From positions 1,550,001 through 1,614,000 of the forward strand of contig JARGXX010000092.1 of the NCBI GenBank assembly GCA_030374765.1: 64,000 nucleotides of DNA, written 5' to 3'. The notes beneath the pieces were generated by a model. It searched no databases and was not told where the DNA came from. It saw nothing but the letters and a program-made list of their open reading frames with translations. The DNA is from Agarophyton chilense. Taxonomy: Eukaryota > Rhodophyta > Florideophyceae > Gracilariales > Gracilariaceae. The position numbers and the translations under genes were made by a program. Below are positions 17,780 to 27,394 of the stretch, one piece after another. Within the stretch, counting starts at the first letter, position 1; each line of letters begins with the position of its first letter.

Positions 17780-18998
17780 TTTAAACAGGACAGCGTTGAA
17801 CAACAGAGACATGCAGCACTACAAGCCTTGCATCATGCTCTTCCGAAACCGGAATGCGAAATATGGAGCGATGGATCAATATGTAGCCCCGAGTTCCTAC
17901 AGAAAGCTAGATCACTCAGGGCAGCAGTAAAATGGGATGAAGGCTGGTTCACTGGCACAGTCATCTATGACTTTGGATCCCAGAAAAGTCACAGAACAAT
18001 TGTTGAGTATTTTGCTTTGCATCAGAGACAGTCTGACATTATTACAAGATATGACGACGAAATTATAATGGCGTACGGTGTTCAATAAAACGGACGAGAT
18101 GTGGTAGACGCTGACAGCCATATATTGGAAATTGAGTTTCTCAGAGTCAACAGAGTAGGCGGAAGTGGATATGCAATTTGGTGGAACAATAGACAAATAC
18201 CAGATACTAAAAAGATACCCACTGGAGTAGATGAGAGCTCATTTATTGCAGAAATTGTTACTGCACATGCTGCAATGATGAAGTTAGCCGAGAAAATAAG
18301 CGTTGGTTGGAGGGGCCGTGTTCGGCTGGTTACTGACTCCAAAAGTATGATGGAAAGTTTACATGCAGCGCCCCGGAACCAGTCACACATACTACAAGAG
18401 CTTTCACGTTTGCTATGCACAATTGGATCTCTGTGTCTTGTTAATATACTGTGGATACAAAGTCATTGTGGAATTCATAGAAACGACTTAGGTTGACAGT
18501 CTGGCAAAGACTGCACTGGATTCAACTGTGGAAAGTCAGATTCGAGTACTAGTAGATTTTTCTGACAGTTGTAGGCGACTGAAAGTATCAAGTGGTTCAA
18601 AGCCCTTATTGGTATCGGTTCCTGACAAGTTCAAGAAATTGCTGACTCAACGATAGGCGGAAATTGTGCTTTCACAACTTTATGTTGGACACACGTTATC
18701 ATTACTCCCATTTGGATCAGTGATGTTTGGGAAGCGGTTAATATGTAATTGTAGACCGAGTGTTCTCAATTCTGTAGACCTTTATGTGCTAAGGTGCCCA
18801 AAGCGGGCACTGTCGAGAAAGTTATGTTTTCCTGCTCTTCACGAGCATCAAGGTCTTGGTCTTGAAGAAATTATCATCAAGTAGCCTGATAGAATGTTGG
18901 CCTTCTTAGTGAGAGAACATTTCTTCCAAAAGTAACGTTCTTTGCTATGTATTAATAGAACGTAGCATGCTCGTAAAAGAGAGAGAGAGAGAGAGAGA
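17780..18998 (+). mobile_element. Non-LTR-like retroelement 3' fragment with RNase H relic, copy 2
   Basis: A largely open frame from about 17780 encodes an RNase H: IWSDGS (first catalytic Asp), SSFIAEIVTAHAAM (Glu), RVRLVTDSKSMMESL (second Asp), ILWIQSHCGIHRND (His region). It is broken by a stop at 18086-18088, a frameshift near 18490 (the expected ADSLAK continues in the next frame) and a stop at 18654-18656. It is followed by the Cys cluster KRLICNCRP...VLRCPKRALS (18666-18884), a ~90-bp 3' UTR and a (GA)n tail to 18998. RNase H followed by a C-C-H-C-like cluster is the usual end of plant and algal non-LTR ORF2. The reverse transcriptase part is absent, so this is a dead, 5'-truncated copy. 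Confidence 0.7.
18978..18998 (+). repeat. (GA)n tail of retroelement copy 2
   Basis: An AG/GA dinucleotide run directly follows the aligned 3' UTR end. It is shared with copy 1, which argues that it is the element's own terminus rather than a chance microsatellite. Confidence 0.8.
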
Positions 18999-19159
18999 CC
19001 TCTGGCAGCTGTTTTCTCTATTGAATTGGTCCTTCTGTCGCCGCCCTAGCTGCTCAACAGAGCCGAGCCGTCCTCTTGGTACATTAGAACATTTCAATTT
19101 GTACTTCGTTCAATTCTCTACACATTCAAACCAGCTAACAAAACTATTTGGACCAAGTC

Positions 19160-19460
19160 ATGAGAAGCTCAATACGGAGAATGGGGTGGATATCGCTTCT
19201 AAACTTGCATCGACACTAGCCGATCTCGTGCTGTAAAGGGTTCACGGTGCGCAATTCATGCCCCCATGGCAGGAACATTCGATGATGCACCGGTACGGGG
19301 GGCATTTTCAGCCCCCGTGCCATTTCTCACGGCGGTCTTTGTTTGAACAGGACTCATTGCTCGGGACGCACCAAGGTTTATGTCCAGGACCCGCCCATAT
19401 CAAACGCTGCATCATGGAGGTTCACAAAGGAACTGGTCATCCCGTTTTTGTGTAATCAGG
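19160..19460 (+). pseudogene. Relic of secreted Cys-rich protein, copy B
   Basis: Aligned to copy A from about gtcatgagaagctcaatacg onward (16805 vs 19157). The start of module 1 (TTCIDTN in A) is recognisable as TCIDTSRSR, but the rest of the frame is scrambled by indels. The GLCPGPAHIKRCI block, equivalent to GLCPGPAKIKLCI in copy A, survives at about 19375-19415. Short further homology (acaaacaccagctgtccgacat) reappears at 19755, implying a ~290-bp insertion or an intron lost from copy A. It is certainly non-functional as read. Confidence 0.55.
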
Positions 19461-19844
19461 TTTGGCATCAGAGATCAGGTGAGCAAGATGTCAAACTATT
19501 CGAGAAGGATCGAGATGCGTTGGTACTACTAACTTCATCATTGTTCGTTAGTAGCAACTCCGATGCTTTTCGGTTGCGTGGGAGACTTCTGGGCCAAAGG
19601 CGGCACATTGGTGAGTCAAACGAGGTTTAGCTTCATCTAATATAGTAGCTAATGGTTGAAGTGTGGCCGATCGGTCACCTTTGCAGTTTAATATTTCATC
19701 TAATCTCATGTAGTAATGAGCCTTGCTGGGAACCTGAAAGATACAAAAATAAGCAACGGTAAACAAACACCAGCTGTCCGACATCGCATCGAGAGGGTTT
19801 ACCATGAGAGGAGAACAAACAACTTCTCATGAAAAGAATCAAAA
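19461..19844. other. Segment between Cys-rich relic B and Mpv17-like 3' end
   Basis: It contains the ~290-bp sequence absent from copy A (about 19465-19750) and a tail homologous to 17138-17180. GT-AG borders are possible (caggtttg at about 19457; several AGs near 19730), so it may be a former intron. No gene is seen. Confidence 0.35.
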
Positions 19845-20885
19845 TTATGCAACGGCTTCGTGCTCTGAATGTGAGATGTACATGAAGATCATGTTCCACA
19901 CGAGGGCAACACAATTGACATACACAACTTGAAGATTCTTCGGAACAAAAGAAAAGTTGATGAATTGCGCAGCCGGCCACAACATCCAATTTGCCTTCAA
20001 CGCAGTCCATAGCTTAGACTTCACAGTTTCAGTAACTTCCTTGAACGAATGCCCTTCAAGTGTTCCCACGCCTATCATGAACGCTGAGTTAAAGAATGGG
20101 GCGAAGAGTAATTGATCGGTGAGAAGCTTGCAAAGAACGGAGTATTTGTTCGTATAGAGTCGGTCAAGAGTGGAAAACCAGTAGTGAAGAGTGGGGCCTA
20201 TGAAACAGAAGCCCCAAATTGTAATCGAAAGTGTCCTTCTCATGTCCCACTGAACTTCACTGCTGCCGATCTGAGTGAGAAACTGAGCCAAAACATCACC
20301 CAAAAAGGCAATCACTGACGTAGTAATGGCTTTGACGAGGATTGGATTCCGTGACATGGCACGCAAGTACGTGGCCAGTAACACGGCAAACAGTCCCCGG
20401 TCTGGTCCTTCGCTGTCGCCATTGAATTTTCCATCCTCACCTCCTCCACTTCCGCCATCACGACCGTTGCGCGCGAAACTACCACTGCCAGAACCAAGCG
20501 CAACTTGGGGACTTGTGTTTTCAAATCGCAAGGCGTGGCAATCGTCGAGGTCTTCTTCTTCTTCGTCATCCCACCAGTCTGGCCGGGTAGTGGGTACCTT
20601 GTCAAATGCATAAATCGGTTGCCTCGAGGGTTCTTGCGGTGCTGAAAGGATGCGGGGCGACGCTCGTGATGTTCGCGTGAGATTCAAATTAAGTCGAGTC
20701 AGACGGCCAACGTTTTTGGATGAACAAAACCGTCCGAAGCAGCTGCTGTGGACATTTCTTGATGACGCGCTCGTCCGCTGTGGGTTGCACACGGACTTCG
20801 AGAAGGTTAAGTACCGAGATAGTGCAGTTGGGGAAACATTGCAGAACGCCACAGAAACGCGAGAAACACACGAGGCGTAATTCAT
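19845..20885 (-). CDS. Mpv17/PMP22-family membrane protein with N-terminal targeting region
   Basis: This 346-aa protein has its Mpv17/PMP22 domain in the C-terminal half (about 165-342). Landmarks are LATYLRAMSRNPILVKAITT, AFLGDVLAQFL, GPTLHYWFSTLDRLY, KLLTDQLLFAPFFNSAFM, WMLWPAAQFINFSFVP and VALVWNMIFMYIS. Family members form small channels or carriers in mitochondrial inner, peroxisomal or plastid membranes. The first ~75 residues are Ser/Arg/Asn-rich, suited to an organelle leader (VSVAFCNVSPTALSRYL). Residues 80-160 are acidic then Gly-rich and probably disordered. Start: the open frame reaches 20969 from a TTG; the ATG at 20885 is the first real one. Compartment cannot be decided by eye. 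Confidence 0.88.
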   Translation of the reverse strand: MNYASCVSRVSVAFCNVSPTALSRYLTFSKSVCNPQRTSASSRNVHSSCFGRFCSSKNVGRLTRLNLNLTRTSRASPRILSAPQEPSRQPIYAFDKVPTTRPDWWDDEEEEDLDDCHALRFENTSPQVALGSGSGSFARNGRDGGSGGGEDGKFNGDSEGPDRGLFAVLLATYLRAMSRNPILVKAITTSVIAFLGDVLAQFLTQIGSSEVQWDMRRTLSITIWGFCFIGPTLHYWFSTLDRLYTNKYSVLCKLLTDQLLFAPFFNSAFMIGVGTLEGHSFKEVTETVKSKLWTALKANWMLWPAAQFINFSFVPKNLQVVYVNCVALVWNMIFMYISHSEHEAVA

Positions 20886-23800
20886 CTTGATATCGAAGAA
20901 GTGGAGCGCTTCCTTCCGGAGTAGGGGATAACGCCCACAACAGTGACGAGTACGGCTATAAGAGGGCAAGGACTAGCTAGAGAGGGCAATTCGTTAATGG
21001 GGGCATGCGGGACAGTTGGTGAATAATGGTTCTGTGCCACAGATCCTTGCGAAACGACGTCGTCCAACCGGCGTTGGGCGCCACGCGTGGCCAAAACGCG
21101 CCGGTTTGTCGGGCCAACTCAGCCGCAGAAGCTCATCAAAAAGACCCCAAACGCCGCTTGACGAGCGCAAATGTGATTCTTCGACGCAACGTTCCGCCCT
21201 CTCTTTTGCCCTACAGCTTCTCTATAAGTTGCATAAGATACTTACCCGTCAAACCACGGGCGCCGCCGTCTGCGTCTCCGTGGCGTCCATGACGTCGAGT
21301 TTATGTCAATTTGGTGTTGGCGATGAATCACGACGTGCCAGAGTTCCACAAACAGCGGTGAGGTCTTACGCGCCTAATTCATCAACTGCTTGCCTGCTGT
21401 GTGTAAGAAAAACTACTCAGAATTTCCAGTATATCTAGAAACACCTCCATGTTCCTTTCGCCATTGACTTGGCCTTTCATAGATAACTACTCCTCCTGAT
21501 AGACGATGAAAACACTTACAATTTCTCAGGGAGAAGAGTACCCATCACCTCAGTTCTTCGAATGTAGTACGGAAAGCCACCAGCGTGTTAAGGGACAATT
21601 AGATCCTCTTTATCTTGGGAACTACGCTGGAACGAGTCGCGTAGTAATTCATAAACCTAAACAGTCTCGGATACCCTTCATCTTGAAATTTAAGCTGTGG
21701 TTGGACCACTCGCAACATGAAAAGTGGAAAGCAGAGCCAGATCGTCAGGCTTGTATAGGGCTCTACAAAACCGTTTTGTCCTCCTGAAGTACTTGAAGAT
21801 ATACCAGATTTTCCATTACGTATGCTCTGAACAAGAGCAATGAGTCAATTGCAACGATGCCGTTTGTGTAGGCCGTAAGTATCCGCGAGAGACCTTTGAG
21901 AGCTTTCGCTTTTCTTGACAAATGCATAGGCCTGTGGACGAGTCTCAAGAATTCAATTATCCGATATTGGTTTTGAGCTGAACGGCAAAAAGTATAATAC
22001 AGTAGCTTAGCTTGAATTGAAATGTTCAGGGTTCCAACAAAGGACATTCTCGGGCGGGATCAGGGCTCACTGCTTCGATTTTATACCAAACTGTGTCTGC
22101 TTCTTTCTGATTACGCTTTGTCTTCTTTCAACAACGTCCCATACATTCCATCATACCGTCTCTTGTTTTCTCATGCATATCAGAAAATTTTGCATACTGT
22201 ATCACTGTCATGCACGATCCTCGCCTTCACTATATACAGAGAGTGTTGCGACATGCTTAATCCCGTTGAGAGTAATCTGCAAATATATAAAAGTAGGCCC
22301 TGAAGCAAGTAGAAGGGTACTGATCCGGGAGGTCATTAAACTCGTCCAAGCAATCGGTCAGCTTGCCGGTCGCCCTTGCGGACCTGGGTGGTACGTCATG
22401 AAAACACACCCGTCTAGCTGCACGAACGCAGTAGGTCACGAACCTGTCGTCGGAAGAAGATCCAACCGCCGTTTTCCCTGAATTTTCCCTTCGAAGAAAG
22501 AGCTCCAACGAAGCCTCTGGACAGGGTTGCTTCCAGGGGTTTTCACGGAGGAACTACGTTTGGGCCGGATGAAGATGCAGGTTACGCGCCGGTTCTTTTG
22601 CCCGACTTCGCCGATTGTGTGAGGGTTGGGTGGAAGGATGTCGTCAACGGTTTTTCTGGCGGCAAACGTGGTACATGCGAAGCGCCTTGTCGTGGTATGC
22701 CCCTTAGCCGACGATCTCTAGAGGTTGAATGAAGGGATATACGAAAAGCTAAAGGCCAAAGTCATCGGTGACGAAACGCTTTTGCGGTCGAGAACAACTC
22801 AAGAAACCCAGTGCGTTCTTCAACCCACGTTTATCGCAGCCTAGTGAGCGTAACACGGTTATAGATATGTAGTGGGCGGCTGCAGTGTAGAAGAAAGTGT
22901 TACAAGTTGTTGGGAGTCCTTTGCAAGCCCCACACGATACGAATTAACGTACGTGCTCACATAAAGAGAGAGAGAGAAGAGTACTAAATGGGAACAGTAT
23001 TTCTGTACATCCGTTAGATATCTATGTTGCAGAGATACAAGAAATTGATTTTGAAAACTTCTATGGCTCGAGTGATCGCAGAGAAAACCACCATCCCAAA
23101 GCTTTCAAGAAAAAGCATATCATGCGTCAAGTCCTAGTTTTCAATCAGCCTCCTCTCCCCACATTTGACCCCCTACAAGTCAATACGTTGCAAACTCATC
23201 AGAATTCTCAGCATCCAATTAGTACGACGGATGATGATTTTCAAATGCCGCACTTCTTCACAAAAAAAACGAAGAGAAACGCAAACGAATCGCATAGGGT
23301 CAAATGCGGTCGAACGCGGGTCTCTTTCTACGGAAATGATGAAGCAGTAAGTCTTGCAAGAAAGATAGGAATGCTTTGCACAACTTGTAGAAGGGTTTCC
23401 AATGGTCCGCGTATGGAAATTTGAGGAGATACGCTGGTCAAGAGACCTCTGATAAAATAGCCCAACATCTTCTCTGACCACGTGCCAGGTTCCCCTTTTT
23501 GGAATAGAGGTGGTTGCCATCCAACCCAAGTAGCTGAGTTCGTGAAGGTCCGAGCAGGGCGGGGGATTTTGGTGCAGGCTTTCTTGGACGCGGAAATGAG
23601 CGGTCCAATTTCACATCTATTTGTTGCTATATGAAACGAAAGCAACAGGCAGTGACTATGAGAAAGAAGCTTACTTATTGATGAACGCCAAAACAGAATA
23701 AGAGATAAGAAATGGGCCATGGCCACCTCAGTGAAGAGAACGCGACACCATCGCCTTGGCTCATGTGAGCGCGGTCAAATATGCATATATATACCGGAAT

Positions 23801-23887
23801 AGTCATACCGATCTAGTGCAGCGCGAGTTGAGGCGTGAGCTACGATCTTGATGTAAAGAATGGCCGAGAGGAAAGAAAAACTTCTTC
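20886..23887. other. 3-kb gene-poor region with possible relics
   Basis: No family is recognised. Noted: a 93-codon ATG frame at 21506-21787 (+) of unknown meaning; protein-like but frameshifted stretches at 22410-22850 (+), with stop codons splitting adjacent frames; a GA run at 22965-22977 preceded by sequence resembling the retroelement terminus; and a stop-free frame 22948-23424 (+) whose first ATG is at 23122. With the relics at 16-19 kb this suggests a zone of decayed inserts. Confidence 0.35.
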
Positions 23888-24613
23888 CTAACGAAGACGT
23901 TGTCGGCGAGTGGCGCGCCGGTTGGAGTCCGAATCAGTTGAAGTGGTGAACTCGTGTCTCTTTCGACGACCCGTACCTCCTCTCTCTCTCCTTCGCCTTC
24001 TGCGCGTGGTGTCGTCATACCGACTCCTGTGGCCTTCAATCTCAGAATCTGAACTATATGGTCTAGAAGTTTGAGTGTCCTGACGAACAGTCTGACGACG
24101 ATGCTGCTGCTCTCGTCTGAGACGTCTTTCTTGTCTCTGCAATTGTCGCATTTCCTTGCGCTCAGCCTTTTCAGTCTTGCGACGCTCCCGCGCTGCATGA
24201 CGCGCTTGCGCCGCAAGTGGATTGTTATTTTCATCATCAATTCCGCTGACATTACCTTCATGTAATGCGGAGCGCACCGCATCTGAAAAAGAACGCCCAA
24301 GTAGAACGCGTTCCATGATAGCTTTTTCTCTCTCACGAACGTGCTTCAAATCATCAATCGAGTCTTGCATTTGATCCACAGAGGGTCGGGGCGGCGCTGC
24401 AGATGATTGTGTGGCAGCCGCGGGAAGCTTGCTGTACCAATCATGCTCGCGGGTGGAAGTGTGTCTTCGTGACGCACTTGGATTCGCGATGGAGTTCCCA
24501 AGATAGTACGACTTCTCGTTGTCTCGAACAGAGTCCCAGGTGAAGTCGGCTCTGCCTCCGCGAGTACCGTTTTTTCGCGATTCGGCTCCAATTAGGTCGC
24601 CCACAAAGTCCAT
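23888..24613 (-). CDS. MMTAG2 (C1orf35)-family basic nuclear protein
   Basis: From the ATG at 24613 this is 241 aa. Residues 14-60 match the conserved N-terminal domain of the multiple-myeloma-tumour-associated protein 2 family: RGGRADFTWDSVRDNE, YYLGNSI, then EHDWYSK (family pattern GGxxxFxWxxVKxDxxRxxYLGNS...DLTWYAK). The rest is a charged coiled stretch (ERRKTEKAERKEMRQLQRQE) and an Arg/Ser-rich tail (DTTRRRRRRERGG), as in the family. The function is poorly known; nuclear localisation and phosphorylation by kinases are reported for the animal protein. The frame stays open to an upstream ATG at 24976, adding 121 residues unlike anything in the family; I prefer the internal ATG, but a longer form cannot be excluded. 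Confidence 0.72.
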   Translation of the reverse strand: MDFVGDLIGAESRKNGTRGGRADFTWDSVRDNEKSYYLGNSIANPSASRRHTSTREHDWYSKLPAAATQSSAAPPRPSVDQMQDSIDDLKHVREREKAIMERVLLGRSFSDAVRSALHEGNVSGIDDENNNPLAAQARHAARERRKTEKAERKEMRQLQRQERRLRREQQHRRQTVRQDTQTSRPYSSDSEIEGHRSRYDDTTRRRRRRERGGTGRRKRHEFTTSTDSDSNRRATRRQRLR

Positions 24614-25366
24614 GGGGGTTTCAGCGGGACGAAAGCCAACGGAAGAGGAGGGCAAGGTGGGGGAAGGATGGGCGTAGTAACGAGAAAAATGCTGACCCGA
24701 CTGGTCGCTGGTTGCTGTTGGGCCCTCTCGTGGAGACTGCGGCAAGGCGGGGTAACGAAGGAGATATTTCCGGAGCGGTGAAGCGGAGGTTGAAGAAAAG
24801 CGCGCACAATGTGCTCTGTTCAAACCGGGGTGTGAATCACACAATGTGCGAGCGAGAGCCGAGATAAGTGTAAGCGGTGTTACAGCGCCAGCAACGCTGG
24901 CCGATGACAAGAAGCACCGAATATTTGGAAAGTTTTGGCAGTTTCTGTTTAGAAACGGCGTGAGACCACGAAGCATGGCTGCACTGATCGTTTTTGTGGG
25001 CGCGTGTCATCCATTGTTGGCATTCCCATACATTATGGAGATTCCCTATAGCCGTCGTCATATAGATACGGGGATCTCATTGAGATCCGGTGAGACATAT
25101 TTCGACTGTGGCGTGTTCCGCATCGCGGCGAAATTCTTTCGCTTCCCCGTTGGAAGTCATCCACGCTTTTTATTTCGTCATTGTATTTCCTGTCCAATTA
25201 CCACGAGATCTCTAGTAAGGAGATATATGTGGAAACAGTTGTGATCCTATTCTTCGGTTTGTGATAGGAAGTGAAAGGAAGACCGGTCCTCAGATTGCTC
25301 TCATCAGAATATGTCCACAGCTTGAACCAAGAGTACATCAAACGCCGATTTAGTTGCTATTCCACC
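24614..25366. promoter_or_regulatory. Divergent region MMTAG2-like / RUS-like
   Basis: There are 753 bp between the chosen starts, of which 24614-24976 is open in frame with the MMTAG2-like gene and may be coding if the upstream ATG is used. The remainder, 24977-25366, is plain intergenic DNA; no element is identified. Confidence 0.35.
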
Positions 25367-27185
25367 ATGATTGCAGTAAAACGCCCTTCGATGCTAGCAT
25401 TCGCACCGCAGTTGCTTGTGAAACTGCAACCACAAACCCCGTCCAGCCTTCCCGCTGAATGGAAACCTAATCGTTTCTCATCTGGACCACCAAGAAATAA
25501 TCTGAGGCGGCGAAATCCAGAGCACGCAGTTGTCGCCTGGCTATCAAAGGATCCAATCCAAGATTCACTTATCATCAATTCTGCGAAGACCTCCTGTCTT
25601 CCCGTCATAACAGTTTATCACCAAGATCCAAATGCTGTAGCTCGAACGGCGCGGTCTGTTGGATCACGAACCGTTTACCTTTCTGCAAATCGGAATCAAT
25701 TTTGTTTTCAAGTTCTACAAAAACACGATCTTCTCACGATTCCAGTTCGTGTTCGAAAGGAGGGATATCATCAAAAATCGTTTAGAAATGAATCGCTACT
25801 GCACGCATCGGTGGCTGTGCCGGCGATGGGATCAGCATCTCCATTGCTCTTCGAGAAAAACGGCGGTGCGGTGACCACTTTTTATGATGTCGATGAAAAA
25901 GAGCAAAAAGGTGCGGGACGCTTAGTTCCACAGAAAGAGGTAGATAACAGGCCATTCTCAGATAAGGTCATTTCGTGGTTGACCAAAATTTATCTTCCAA
26001 GTGGGTTTCCTCACACCACGACACCAGACTATATATCTTTCACGAAGTATCGCACTCTACAAAATCTTGCCTCTGCCATTATGTCGGTCATCAGGTAAGT
26101 GCTTTTTACAATCAATGCTTGGCATAATTGCGTTCTATACAAGCTTTACTAATGAAAACGTTCATGTTCTTATGTTAAATCTCTAAAGCACCGAGGCATT
26201 GTTGTTCGGTTTGGGACTCGGGAAAAAGGTTGCAGCTGGTGCAGCTGCGACGAGCTGGGTACTAAAAGATGGAGCCTCGTACCTTGCAAAGATTCTATAC
26301 GGAAGTGTTTTTGGTTCAAAGTTTGATGATGACCCGAAGAGCTGGAGGATTGCTGCGGACATTGTGGAAGATGTCGGTGGCGCCATCGAAATTTTGACAC
26401 CTCTATTCCCGCTTTCCTACTTTTTGCCGTTGGCCTCTCTAGCAGTTTGTCTAAGAGGCATGTCTCTAATGACGGGATCAGCCACACGTCATGTAGTTTA
26501 TCGCTCTCTTGCAGCGAGCGGCATGCAGAACACCGGAGATATTGCTACCAAGGGAGAATCACAGGGTGTGACGATGAAAATGCTTGGCCTTGGACTCGGG
26601 ATCATCATTTCTTCAAGAATTGGTCAAAAGTACTACATCTTACTCGGCGCATATGGCTCACTTGCAGCCGTTCATATTGCTGCTAACTGGAGATCTGTAC
26701 AGTGCGTGCAGTTTTCGTTCTTCAACAAGCAAAGAGCGTCAATACTTATTGACAGTCATTTGGATAGTTTGCAAATGCCTACTCCGCACGACGTATCTTC
26801 AATCGAGCGGATTATTTTGCCTCCATGGAAGGGCTTTGAACCTTCTGTTAAGCTGGGTGCTGGGGTCGCGGAATCTGTGTCTACTCCCGCGGACCTAGAG
26901 GAGGCGAGAAAATTATTCAGAAAGGAACACTTTATGATTTTTGTTGACAAGGAGAAGACCATGAAAATCCTGTTACGGGACACTGCGAAACCAACCGATG
27001 TTTTGCGGGCCTATTATACAGCAAAGAAGTTGAAGAGGTCTAACAGTAAGACAAAGGAAGCACTGACAGAGTCACTGAAGTTCATGCGGAAGAATGTTGA
27101 CTCGTTTTTGAAGGAAACTGCAGCAGCGGGATGGGACACCCGTCACATGTTGCTTGCAGACGATACTGTGCGAATAGCATGGTGA
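25367..27185 (+). CDS. RUS-family (DUF647) protein
   Basis: Exon 1 is 25367-26094 and exon 2 is 26189-27185; the 94-bp intron has donor GTAAGT and acceptor AG. The join falls within a codon and yields SVISTEALLFGLGLG, which is exactly the family block (VLSTQALLxGVGVG), so the splice is well supported. The product is 574 aa. Domain from about residue 205: YLPSGFPHTTTPDYISFT, then KDGASYLAKILYGSVFGS, DDPKSWRIAADIVEDVG, TPLFPLSYFLPLASLAVCLR, GSATRHVVYRSL and KGESQGVTMKMLGLGLG. Plant RUS1/RUS2 act in UV-B signalling, vitamin B6 homeostasis and auxin transport. The leader MIAVKRPSMLAFAPQLL may be plastid-directed. The open frame upstream starts at GTG (25271); the ATG at 25367 is used. C-terminal ~180 residues are less conserved. 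Confidence 0.88.
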
Positions 27186-27394
27186 AGGGAGAATTAACAC
27201 ATACTTTGGTCATCAAAAACAAACCCGGAAAACGTACTGTAAAAACAAACTTCGTTACGAACACTGTTCGGGTCTCGCCCTTTATTATGTATTGTGCCTT
27301 CGATATCAGTACTAACGAGAGAAGAAAACTTGGTTGTACAGGTTGTTTCGACGGAATTAGTTCTAGGATACAGTTTCGGAGTTAATGACCAAAA

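Noticed and set aside
24614-24976. 121-residue N-terminal extension of the MMTAG2-like protein
   Set aside because: A real ATG exists but the family begins at the internal start and the extension has no similarity; kept only as an alternative.
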